Source: Verrucomicrobiota bacterium
GTDB taxonomy: Bacteria; Verrucomicrobiota; Verrucomicrobiia; Limisphaerales; Fontisphaeraceae
Reading direction: 5' to 3'
Length of the DNA stretch: 43,605 nt
Assembly (NCBI GenBank): GCA_037139415.1
Contig: JBAXGN010000047.1
Coordinates: 1-43,605, forward strand
In this document: positions 16,330 through 24,597 of the stretch, piece after piece
Position numbering within the stretch: the stretch's first letter is position 1
Layout: each line of letters opens with the position of its first letter
Notes under the pieces: model-generated
The model's input: the letters and a program-made list of their open reading frames with translations, nothing else
Databases searched by the model: none
Told to the model about the DNA's origin: nothing
Translations under genes and position numbers: made by a program

Positions 16330-18288
16330 TTACCAAGACCAGTTGACTTGCATAGCGTCAATGACGCCGGTCTCGACCGCATTGTCGCCGCCAGACGACT
16401 GTAGCTTGGCTTTATCAAAGGCTATATGGCAGGAATTTATGAGGTGCCCACCGTCCATATCAGTAAGGAACCACGCCAGCCAGGATCCCCAGAAATAAAG
16501 GTTGGCGTCGTTGAAATTAACCTCGCCCTGGAAACCAAAGCCCCAGTGCGGAGGAATAGACTTTCGGCTGAATGTCGTTCCAGTCATTGGCCCAAAAACG
16601 CCTGCATTATCAAGAACGAACTCATGAAAGGCGTTGGTTCCCACATCGCAACCCAGATAACCGTCAATGGCGAAGTGATTCGTGGCACTGAAGCGATAGT
16701 GCTTCAGGGTTGTCTGGTCGAAACCACCGGGAGCAATTCGTGAATACAGTCCAGAGCTGTTGCCGTGGGCATGGATAATCATTCCTTTGGTGTCCAATGG
16801 CGCGGTGTTGGTAACCCATTCGTTGGAATGCAGTATCGGATGGTGCCAGACTGGGGTTGGCCAAACGCAGAGGATGTTGAGTCCAATCCAGTCCGTCGAA
16901 AACGCCAAGTTGAAGATCGTGGGATCGTTCACATCAGGATTGTCAATTTGCTGGGTGTTCCCATCCGTCGCCGTGACCCAAGTGTCGCCGACGTATAATC
17001 CAACCAGCGTCAGACTCTGCAGGGCGGTATTCATCGCAGCCCTGGTGCCCGAATCGTATGGATCCGCGTCCGGTGAGTGGCAGGTCGCCCAGCCACGAAC
17101 GGGATGCGGTTTCACCACCTTCAAGCGCATCCAGTTGGTTGGATTCACGTGCGGCGGAGGAGCGCCACTTGCACCTCCGGGGAACGGGCCGTCAAGCGGG
17201 CTGTTGGCAGCGGACGCCAGCCCGGTTGGCGGCCAGTGAGTGCCCGGCAGCGGCGGCAGCGGCGGCAACGACGGCAATGACGGTGGCGTCCCTGGCACCA
17301 CTGGTGTTGGCCCTGCCACCGCTCCAGCTAGCGTGAAGTTCGCCCGCGCCGACAACGACGCGTTGTTTGTCCCGCCGTTATCCGGCGGCACAATGGTGAC
17401 TGCGACGAGGAATCCATTATTGGTGAACCCGTCCGAAGAAGCGGTAGGCCCCGGCCATTCGTACACGCCCGGTGAAAGCGTTGTGGCGACATCCTGCGAG
17501 TTGGTGTAGAGCAATTCGAGCGTGCCTTCATCATACACCAAGGTATGCCATGTGCCGTTGGTGCGCGGCGTCTCGGCAAATACCGAGATGCCCCAATAGG
17601 CGTAGCCGACGTACCCCATTTGCCCGCCGCCAATGTCCTGCTTCGTGAGCACCGGGTAGGTGATGGCGAGGTCGCTCTGCGAGACGACCTGCGCCTCGGT
17701 GGAAAACGTCGCCCCATCGTTGGCCGTCGCGACAAACCGCATCTGTCGGCTGCCCCACGGGGTATTGACGCTGTCCAGCGTCAGGGTGCCGCTCACGGTC
17801 TCGCCGTCCACAAATCGCTGGTCGAGCGTAAGCGGGTTGGCCGCGCCGTTCATACTGTCAAAGACCTGGAGCAGATAATTGCTCTGCCCCGGCGCACCCA
17901 CGATCAGGTACGGAACCGTCAGCATTCCACCAGCGGGCACAAGCGCGTTGGACCCCACCAGGAAATAGACGCCGGGCTCATTGGAAACCGAGAAACCCCT
18001 GAACAACTGGCAGGCCAAGTTTGAAATCCCCACGGAGACGGAGGCTGTCCCGTTCGTCTGGAGGGCGCTGGTCAGCAGGCTCCACTGCGGAAAGCCGACC
18101 TGTGGGGCACCAAGAATTCCCGAAATTTGAACCGGAGAGCCGTTGGTCCAGCCAGAGAGCGACCACGCCAGGTTGACCACTCCGTTTGAAAGCACCGGCG
18201 GCTGCAGTTGCACTTGAAGTTGAGCCGGTGCCGCACACGCCGAAAGCAACGCCGCCATGCCGAGCATTTTTTTTACGATGGTGTTCAT
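16330..18288 (-). CDS. Exported (probable lipoprotein) with caspase/CHAT-like C-terminal pattern
   Basis: The 652-residue product starts with a signal peptide ending in LLSAC, a good lipobox, so outer-membrane or periplasmic anchoring is likely; cleavage after APA is the alternative. Residues about 25-320 are beta-rich with Thr/Asn/Gly repeats typical of verrucomicrobial surface proteins. A Pro-rich linker (VVPGTPPSLPSLPPLPPLPG) follows. The C-terminal part contains GMIIHAHGNSSG (H506, H508), then GYLGCDVG (C547) 39 residues later, then WGFGFQGEVNFNDANLYF and a final helix pair. Hydrophobic strand-His-Gly, strand-Cys and a later GFxGxV are the order seen in clan CD caspase-like and CHAT peptidases. 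The activity is inferred from this order only. ATG 18288 was chosen because the signal peptide starts there. Confidence 0.7.
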   Translation of the reverse strand: MNTIVKKMLGMAALLSACAAPAQLQVQLQPPVLSNGVVNLAWSLSGWTNGSPVQISGILGAPQVGFPQWSLLTSALQTNGTASVSVGISNLACQLFRGFSVSNEPGVYFLVGSNALVPAGGMLTVPYLIVGAPGQSNYLLQVFDSMNGAANPLTLDQRFVDGETVSGTLTLDSVNTPWGSRQMRFVATANDGATFSTEAQVVSQSDLAITYPVLTKQDIGGGQMGYVGYAYWGISVFAETPRTNGTWHTLVYDEGTLELLYTNSQDVATTLSPGVYEWPGPTASSDGFTNNGFLVAVTIVPPDNGGTNNASLSARANFTLAGAVAGPTPVVPGTPPSLPSLPPLPPLPGTHWPPTGLASAANSPLDGPFPGGASGAPPPHVNPTNWMRLKVVKPHPVRGWATCHSPDADPYDSGTRAAMNTALQSLTLVGLYVGDTWVTATDGNTQQIDNPDVNDPTIFNLAFSTDWIGLNILCVWPTPVWHHPILHSNEWVTNTAPLDTKGMIIHAHGNSSGLYSRIAPGGFDQTTLKHYRFSATNHFAIDGYLGCDVGTNAFHEFVLDNAGVFGPMTGTTFSRKSIPPHWGFGFQGEVNFNDANLYFWGSWLAWFLTDMDGGHLINSCHIAFDKAKLQSSGGDNAVETGVIDAMQVNWSW

Positions 18289-18440
18289 ATTTGAATATTT
18301 CGCTTCCAAGCTCTTTTTTCCAATCAACTAGCTTCTATCAGATCGGCCGTTGGAAGCCAAGTTACGTTTAGGAAACAGCTTCATATCTTCAGACCGGCAA
18401 CCTGTTCATGGCAGATGACCATGCGGTGCCATGATTTTTA

Positions 18441-18545
18441 ATCAAATCCAGCTTGTCTTTCGCGACATTGTTCCCGACGCTATGCGCTTGTTGTATGAGT
18501 GATGATAACCCGCTGAAAGATCGAGCAACGATTGACGATTATTTA
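18441..18545 (+). repeat. 105-bp direct repeat, copy B (intact start of the SNF2 gene)
   Basis: This copy pairs with 15099-15203. It includes the ATG at 18495 and leads without interruption into the full SWIM-SNF2 gene, so it is the functional copy. Five of the six differences are in non-coding or silent positions; one changes an amino acid in copy A. Confidence 0.95.
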
Positions 18546-21500
18546 GGTTCGCTGCCGCATACGGTGCAGCGGCGCGGACGTGCTTTGTTCCAATCCGGCC
18601 ATGTCCATGACCTCAAGAGCGACCAACCGGGCGTAAGTTACTCCGCCACGGTGATCAGTTCCGGGGGCGACGGCAAGTATCAAGTCTGGTTGGACTACGC
18701 CGCCGATGAGTGGCTCACCGAATGCGAATGCCCGCAAGGGGGGGATTGCAAACACACGGTGGCCGCCCTGCTCGCCCTCCACGAGCAGGCCAGCCAATTC
18801 AAGCCCGCCAGCAAAGTCAAACCAAAAAAAACTCCCGCTACCGCCTTGCCACCGACGCCCAAATCACCGTTGACCGCCGCCGTTAAGGAAAAAAACGGAC
18901 GCGCGCTCAACCTCGAGGAAAGCACCCAGTTGCGGATGCTGTTGAATTTTTGGGATAGCGTGCAACGCGGCTACCAGATGACTGCCAGCGATCTGCGCTA
19001 TTTCACCTATGGTTTGAATGACTTTAACTGGAGTCCGCTCAAGCTCTGGCCGGAACCGCCCGTCAATGACCTCGAGTTCTGGCAATACCTGGCGCATGAA
19101 ATCCTGCGGCGCAACCTGTCGCTCCCGGCCTTCTTGCAGCCAGTGACCAACCTCGACCGGATCAAGGAGAAAATGAAGGACTGGCTGCGACTGAAAGAAA
19201 TCGCCAACTGGCGACAACAACTCGCGCAGAAGCAAGCCGTCCCGCTTCACCAACTCAACGAATGGGCCGAATTACGGCTCGCCTTCAGTCATCACGCCGC
19301 CCGTCTGCTGTGGCGTTCCAAGCCGGACAATGAGTTTGCCGAGTTGAAGCAAGCCCACGTCAAAAGGCTGGGGCAATGCTTCGACTCCGGCTTATTGGAG
19401 ATGCCCTTTGAAACAGCCATGCTCTGGGCCGCCATGTACCGCCCCTATACGGCCACCGACTGGCACGTCCTGCACTACAATGACAGTACGGCATTGACGG
19501 TGTTGAACCGCATTTTCCGGTTGGCTCCCCTGAAACATCTCCTGACCACGTCCGAAGGCCAACCCCTGCGCTGGCATGAGCAGCCGCTACGCATGAATCT
19601 GACGGCACCCAAAGACGCCGCCGGCGACTACTTGCTGCAACTGGTAACGGCGGAGGGACAGGAGCCGCCTGCCATTCTCGCGGTGTTGGCGGGTATCCCA
19701 ACGTTGTATCTGACGGCCGACGGCGTTTACCACGGACCGGTGCCGCATGGTTTTGGCAACACCAACAAAATCGCCATTCCCGCCCCCGCCGTCGAAAGCC
19801 TCGATGGCATCCAGTACTTGGGCAAACTGGCGCTGCCGTTGCCGGAACGCATCCAGCAACTCACCAGGCCAGTCACGATGACCGCCCGTTTGAAATGCGA
19901 AATTGACTCCGCCTACGTGGGCGGGAAAACTGATTATCTGATGGTTACCGTCACGGCGCAATACGAGGGTGGCGAGACGGAATATTATCGCTCTGACCAA
20001 TGGGTCGTCGAATCACAACTAAACTATCAGCCTAAACCCCAGAGTCTCAAGCCCGGCGAAATGATTCCCATTGTGGACCGGGTGGTGCAAGGCAAAGTCC
20101 CTGGGTTGCTATTCGATCTCGGGGTAAAATTTGATGGGTACCAGGGCAAATGGCGGGTCCGCATCACCAAGACCTTCCCGGAAATGTTTGTGGAATGGCT
20201 GAATAACCTGCCGCCGAACGTCGAGCTGCTGTTGGACCCGGAATTAGCCAGCCTGCGCGAAGGGCCGGTGGCCGGCAATGTGCGTTTGTCCGTTGAAGAA
20301 GCCCAGGTGGATTGGTTTGACCTGCGCGTCGAACTGGATGTCAAAGACTCGAATCTGACCCAGCAAGAACTGCAATTGCTCCTGAACGCCGGCGGCAAGT
20401 TCGTGCGCCTGGGGAAAAAAGGCTGGCACCGTCTGCAATTCAACCTATCCGAAGAGGAGGATCAGCAGTTGGCCCGCTTGGGGTTGAACCCGCACGACTT
20501 TTCCACCGAGCCGCAACGCCTCCACGCCTTCCAACTGGCGGATAGCGCCGCCCAACGTTTTTTACCGCAAGAGCAGGCACAAAAGATTCAGACCCGCGCC
20601 AGTGAATTAAAAGCGCGCGTCACCCCGGAGGTGCCCGCCAGCATCCGTGCCACCCTGCGTCCCTACCAGATCGAGGGATTCCATTTTCTCGCCTATCTCA
20701 CCGCCAACCGGTTCGGCGGGATTTTGGCGGATGACATGGGCTTGGGCAAAACGGTGCAAGCGCTGACCTGGCTGGCATGGTCGCGCTCCCAGACCGATGC
20801 CAACAAACACCCCAGCCTGGTCGTCTGCCCCAAATCCGTGATGGACAACTGGCGCAGCGAAACAGAGCGCTTTCTGCCGGAACTCAAAGTGCGGCTCTGG
20901 CAGGGCGAGGATGCCGACGCGCTCAAGGAGGCGCGCACCGCGAATGATCTCATCGTCATCAACTACCCTCAATTGCGCAGCCTGTCGCCCGAGATTGGCA
21001 ATTGCCAATGGCATGCGGCCATCCTGGATGAAGCGCAATACATCAAGAACCCGGATTCCCAGACGGCGCAGGCGGCCCGCGCCCTGAAGGCGCAACAACG
21101 GCTGGCGCTCACCGGCACGCCCATCGAGAACCGCCTGATGGACCTCTGGAGCATCTTCGCCTATGCGATGCCCGGCGTGCTGGGCAATCGCACCGCGTTT
21201 GGCAAACGCTACAACCTGCAGACCGATTCCCTGGCCCGCCAGCGCCTGTCCGCACGCGTCCGCCCCTTCCTCTTGCGCCGGACCAAAGGCCAGGTGGCCA
21301 AGGATTTGCCGGAGCGCGTGGAAGAGGATTTGATCTGCGAATTGGAAGGCGACCAACGCACCCTGTACCAGGCGGAGTACAAGCGGGCCCGCCTGATGTT
21401 GCTCAAGCTTAAAACCCAGAAGGAACTCAATGAACAACGCTTTCATTTCCTCACCTCCTTGCTGCGCCTACGCCAGATTTGCTGCCATCCCGGGCTGGTC

Positions 21501-22037
21501 AACGATACGTTGATGGGGGCGGAAAGCGCCAAAGTCAACGCCTTGCTGGATTTGCTGGAACCCTTGTTGGAAGAGGGGCACAAGGTCCTCGTCTTTTCAC
21601 AATTCGTCACCATGCTGGAGATTCTCAAGCGAGAAATGACCAGCCGCGAGTGGCGATACTTTTACCTTGCCGGGGATACCGAGAACCGCGGCGAATTGGT
21701 AGCCTCCTTTCAAGCCGCCGAGGGCGCGGCGGTGTTTCTCATCTCCCTCAAAGCGGGCGGGTTTGGGCTGAACCTGACCGCCGCCTCGTATGTGGTGATG
21801 TTTGATCCCTGGTGGAATCCGGCCGTCGAGAACCAGGCCATTGACCGCACCCACCGGATCGGCCAAGTGAACAAAGTCATCGCCTACCGCCTCCTGATCA
21901 AAAACAGCATCGAGGAAAAAATCCGGCAGTTACAAAAAACGAAAAAATCGCTTGCCGAAGACGTGCTGGGTGAGGAAAGCTTTGCAAAAGCACTGACGCT
22001 GGACGACCTGAAATATTTATTTGAGGACGAAATTTAG
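18495..22037 (+). CDS. SWIM zinc-finger and SNF2-family DNA-dependent ATPase
   Basis: A 1180-residue Swi2/Snf2 translocase, related to the RapA/HepA group. Near the N-terminus is a SWIM finger, CECPQGGDCKH (C77, C79, C85, H87), which binds zinc and usually DNA or protein. Residues about 130-690 are an uncharacterised helical and beta linker. The ATPase core follows: ADDMGLGKT (K752), DEAQ box (D845-Q848), LTGTPIENRLMDLWSIF, then the C-terminal helicase lobe with LVFSQFV, SLKAGGFGLNLT and DRTHRIGQ. It would remodel or displace DNA-bound complexes at the expense of ATP. The start is fixed by the homologous duplicated copy, which preserves ATG and frame. It ends three bases before the next gene. 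Bacterial homologues often lie near restriction or defence genes; none is evident here. Confidence 0.93.
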   Translation: MSDDNPLKDRATIDDYLGSLPHTVQRRGRALFQSGHVHDLKSDQPGVSYSATVISSGGDGKYQVWLDYAADEWLTECECPQGGDCKHTVAALLALHEQASQFKPASKVKPKKTPATALPPTPKSPLTAAVKEKNGRALNLEESTQLRMLLNFWDSVQRGYQMTASDLRYFTYGLNDFNWSPLKLWPEPPVNDLEFWQYLAHEILRRNLSLPAFLQPVTNLDRIKEKMKDWLRLKEIANWRQQLAQKQAVPLHQLNEWAELRLAFSHHAARLLWRSKPDNEFAELKQAHVKRLGQCFDSGLLEMPFETAMLWAAMYRPYTATDWHVLHYNDSTALTVLNRIFRLAPLKHLLTTSEGQPLRWHEQPLRMNLTAPKDAAGDYLLQLVTAEGQEPPAILAVLAGIPTLYLTADGVYHGPVPHGFGNTNKIAIPAPAVESLDGIQYLGKLALPLPERIQQLTRPVTMTARLKCEIDSAYVGGKTDYLMVTVTAQYEGGETEYYRSDQWVVESQLNYQPKPQSLKPGEMIPIVDRVVQGKVPGLLFDLGVKFDGYQGKWRVRITKTFPEMFVEWLNNLPPNVELLLDPELASLREGPVAGNVRLSVEEAQVDWFDLRVELDVKDSNLTQQELQLLLNAGGKFVRLGKKGWHRLQFNLSEEEDQQLARLGLNPHDFSTEPQRLHAFQLADSAAQRFLPQEQAQKIQTRASELKARVTPEVPASIRATLRPYQIEGFHFLAYLTANRFGGILADDMGLGKTVQALTWLAWSRSQTDANKHPSLVVCPKSVMDNWRSETERFLPELKVRLWQGEDADALKEARTANDLIVINYPQLRSLSPEIGNCQWHAAILDEAQYIKNPDSQTAQAARALKAQQRLALTGTPIENRLMDLWSIFAYAMPGVLGNRTAFGKRYNLQTDSLARQRLSARVRPFLLRRTKGQVAKDLPERVEEDLICELEGDQRTLYQAEYKRARLMLLKLKTQKELNEQRFHFLTSLLRLRQICCHPGLVNDTLMGAESAKVNALLDLLEPLLEEGHKVLVFSQFVTMLEILKREMTSREWRYFYLAGDTENRGELVASFQAAEGAAVFLISLKAGGFGLNLTAASYVVMFDPWWNPAVENQAIDRTHRIGQVNKVIAYRLLIKNSIEEKIRQLQKTKKSLAEDVLGEESFAKALTLDDLKYLFEDEI

Positions 22038-22040
22038 AAT

Positions 22041-23150
22041 ATGGCAATCTATCAAGAAGAGCGGCTGCGGCACGTCTCGCAGCAATTCCAAATTTACGGG
22101 CAGATTCTCCACGCCGAGCCGTGTAAAATCGGGCACATCAACGAAACCTACACGGCCACCTATGACCAGGGTGGCATCAAAGTCCGGTACATCCACCAGA
22201 AAATTAACATCTCCGTATTCAAAGACCCGGTATCGGTCATGTCCAACCTGGCCCGTGTCACCCGGCATGTGCGCGCCAAGCTTGAGGCGCAGAGCACCGA
22301 TGCCATCACCCGGCGGGTGCTAACGGTCGTGCCCACCAAGAACGGCAAAGACTTTTACGTCAACGGCGGTAACGAATACTGGCGGACCTTTGTGTTTATT
22401 GAGGGAGCCCAGACGTTTGAAGCGGCACAAACCCCGGAGCAAGCCTATCAAGCCGGCTTGGCATTTGGCGATTTTCAATGCCAGTTGGCGGATCTCCCCG
22501 GCGAGCGCCTGGTGGAGACCATTCCCAACTTTCACAATACCCGCTCGCGTTTCACCGCGTTGCAGAACGCCGCCCAAGCCGACCATTGCAACCGCGCCGC
22601 TCTGGCGAAAAAAGAAATCGCCTTTGCCCTGAAGCAGGAGCCCCTCGTGGATGTGATTCTAAATGCGATGGCCAGCGGGGAACTGCCCGAACGCATCACC
22701 CATAACGACACCAAATTCAATAACGTGATGCTGGATGCGGACACCGGCAAGGCCCTATGCGTGGTGGACCTGGATACCGTCATGCCTGGTTGCGCCCTCT
22801 ACGACTTTGGCGACATGGTGCGCACCACCACCAGCCCCACGCTTGAAGACGAGCAGGATCTCTCCAAGGTCAAAATGCATGCCCCCATGTTCCAGGCACT
22901 GGCCCGCGGTTACCTGGAATCCGCCAGCCCGTTTTTGAACAAAAAGGAACGATCCCTGATCGCCTTCGCCGGGAAGCTGATCACGTTCACCATCGGCCTC
23001 CGATTCCTGACGGACTTCCTGCAAGGTGATGTCTATTTTCGCGTCCACCGCCCGGACCACAACCTCGACCGTTGCCGCACTCAATTCAAACTCGTGGAAT
23101 CCATCCAGCGCCAGGAAGCCGCCATGCAGAAATTCGCCGACAGTCTGTGA
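22041..23150 (+). CDS. APH-fold sugar kinase, N-acetylhexosamine 1-kinase (NahK)-like
   Basis: A 369-residue member of the aminoglycoside phosphotransferase/choline kinase fold. The catalytic loop is ITHNDTKFNNVMLD (H221, D223, N228) and the metal site is VVDLDTVMPG. Between them and the N-lobe are NEYWRTFVFIEGAQTF and AGLAFGDFQCQLADL, phrases I associate with NahK-type N-acetylhexosamine 1-kinases and with proteins mislabelled as mucin desulfatase. It would phosphorylate a hexosamine or related sugar at C1 for salvage. No LNB/GNB phosphorylase is adjacent, so the substrate is inferred. The start is three bases after the SNF2 stop, which suggests one transcript, although a functional tie is not obvious. 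A strong terminator follows. Confidence 0.75.
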   Translation: MAIYQEERLRHVSQQFQIYGQILHAEPCKIGHINETYTATYDQGGIKVRYIHQKINISVFKDPVSVMSNLARVTRHVRAKLEAQSTDAITRRVLTVVPTKNGKDFYVNGGNEYWRTFVFIEGAQTFEAAQTPEQAYQAGLAFGDFQCQLADLPGERLVETIPNFHNTRSRFTALQNAAQADHCNRAALAKKEIAFALKQEPLVDVILNAMASGELPERITHNDTKFNNVMLDADTGKALCVVDLDTVMPGCALYDFGDMVRTTTSPTLEDEQDLSKVKMHAPMFQALARGYLESASPFLNKKERSLIAFAGKLITFTIGLRFLTDFLQGDVYFRVHRPDHNLDRCRTQFKLVESIQRQEAAMQKFADSL

Positions 23151-23180
23151 CTCTGGAACGAACACCACAGGAATTAACAA

Positions 23181-23212
23181 GCCCTGGCGCGGTAAACGCG
23201 CCAGGGCTTTTT
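23181..23212 (+). terminator. Rho-independent terminator after the NahK-like gene
   Basis: An 11-bp perfect stem, GCCCTGGCGCG/CGCGCCAGGGC with a 5-base loop, is followed by five T on the plus strand. It lies 30 bases past the kinase stop. It may also stop argG transcription arriving from the other side, but the minus-strand tail is not T-rich. Confidence 0.92.
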
Positions 23213-23232
23213 GTTCCCATCGTAAACTTGGA

Positions 23233-24462
23233 TTACTTGTTCAGCGGACCATGCACTTTGGCCGCGACGCGCAAGCGCAAGCCGTTGAGCCGGATGAACC
23301 CGGTGGCATCGTCCTGATTGTACGCTTTGGTCGGATCGGCTTCCATGGTGGCGATGTGCGGGTTGTAGAGGCTGACAGCGGATTTGCGCCCGGATACAAA
23401 AATGTTGCCCTTGTAGAGCTTCACTTTGACGGTGCCCGTGACGTTGCGCTGGCTTTCCGTCACCAACGCCTGCAAGGCGAAACGTTCCGGCGCGAACCAG
23501 TATCCGTAATAGACCAGCTCCGCATAGCGCGGAATCAGGGAGTCGCGCAAGTGCATGACTTCGCGGTCCATGGTGAGGCTTTCGATCTGACGATGCGCAA
23601 ACTGGAGAATGGAGCCGCCGGGGGTTTCATAGACGCCGCGCGATTTCATGCCGACGTAGCGGTTTTCCACCATGTCCACGCGGCCGACGCCGTGTTTGCC
23701 ACCCAGTTTGTTCAGGACCTTCATCACGGTCAACGGGTTCAGAGGTTTACCATTGACCGCCACGCAGAGGCCTTGCACGAAATCCAACGTAACGAACTCG
23801 GGCGTGTTCGGCGCGTCCTCGGGCGCGACGGACAACTTGAACATGTCCTTGTTCTTGGGCGCAAAGGCGTCCATCCACGGGTCTTCCAGAATGCCGGCCT
23901 CAAAGGAAATGTGCAGCAGGTTGCGATCACTCGAATAGGGTTTCTTGGCGGTGGCCTGCACCGGGATTTTTTTATCCTCGCAGTACTGGATCATCTCGGC
24001 GCGCCCGGGGAATTGCGCGCGGAAGGAGGCATCGCGCCACGGGGCGATGATGTCCAGGCCGGGCGCCAGGGCAGCGGCGGTCAACTCGAAGCGCACCTGG
24101 TCGTTGCCCTTGCCAGTGGCACCATGGGCAATGGTGTCCGCCTTCTCGGCGAGCGCGATTTCAATCATGCGCTTGGCGATGAGCGGGCGGGCGATGCTGG
24201 TGCCAAGGAAATACTGGCCTTCATAGATGGCCCCCGCCTGGATCATTGGGAAGATGAAATCGCGGGCGAACTCCTCCTGCAAATCTTCGATGTAAATCTT
24301 GGAAGCTCCAGTCTGCTTGGCTTTCTTTTCCAAACCTTTCAGCTCGTCTTCCTGGCCAATGTTGGCGCAGAAACCGATCATCTCGGCGTTATATTTCTCT
24401 TTGATCCAGGACATCAACACCGAAGTGTCGAGACCACCGGAATAGGCTAATACAATTTTCAT
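23233..24462 (-). CDS. argG: Argininosuccinate synthase
   Basis: A 409-residue cytoplasmic enzyme joining citrulline and aspartate with ATP in arginine synthesis. The N-terminal PP-loop is [16 protein letters not shown] (residues 4-19). Further hallmarks are [38 protein letters not shown] and EGGILEDP-like [11 protein letters not shown]. The length is normal. Translation starts at ATG 24462, the only sensible start before the PP-loop; no Shine-Dalgarno is evident. The gene is divergent from iorA across about 135 bases that contain a CCGTAA-TCG-TTACGG palindrome. No ArgR-box consensus was recognised. Argininosuccinate lyase is not in the window. Confidence 0.97.
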   Translation of the reverse strand: MKIVLAYSGGLDTSVLMSWIKEKYNAEMIGFCANIGQEDELKGLEKKAKQTGASKIYIEDLQEEFARDFIFPMIQAGAIYEGQYFLGTSIARPLIAKRMIEIALAEKADTIAHGATGKGNDQVRFELTAAALAPGLDIIAPWRDASFRAQFPGRAEMIQYCEDKKIPVQATAKKPYSSDRNLLHISFEAGILEDPWMDAFAPKNKDMFKLSVAPEDAPNTPEFVTLDFVQGLCVAVNGKPLNPLTVMKVLNKLGGKHGVGRVDMVENRYVGMKSRGVYETPGGSILQFAHRQIESLTMDREVMHLRDSLIPRYAELVYYGYWFAPERFALQALVTESQRNVTGTVKVKLYKGNIFVSGRKSAVSLYNPHIATMEADPTKAYNQDDATGFIRLNGLRLRVAAKVHGPLNK

Positions 24463-24479
24463 AAGTTAGAATTCCACAA

Positions 24480-24494
24480 CCGTAATCGTTACGG
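24480..24494. promoter_or_regulatory. 15-base palindrome between argG and iorA
   Basis: The perfect inverted repeat CCGTAATCGTTACGG (6-bp arms, 3-base centre) sits 17 bases before the argG start codon. It could be an operator or a small hairpin in the argG leader. No regulator is identified. Confidence 0.3.
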
Positions 24495-24597
24495 CGTTGA
24501 ATAAACGCCATTTCCCGACGGTAGAAAAGCGGAAATTACAATTTTCTATGCTTTACCAAGACGGGATCGGCAGGCATAAATCACCGGTGTTTGTAAC

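Noticed and set aside
18495-22037. Component of a defence island (SNF2 translocase)
   Set aside because: Some defence systems carry SNF2 proteins, but no methylase, nuclease or other defence gene is nearby and its operon partner is a sugar kinase.
23026-24450. A 474-codon open frame on the plus strand opposite argG
   Set aside because: It starts inside the NahK-like gene, crosses its terminator and is antisense to argG. The sequence is compositionally odd and without family features.
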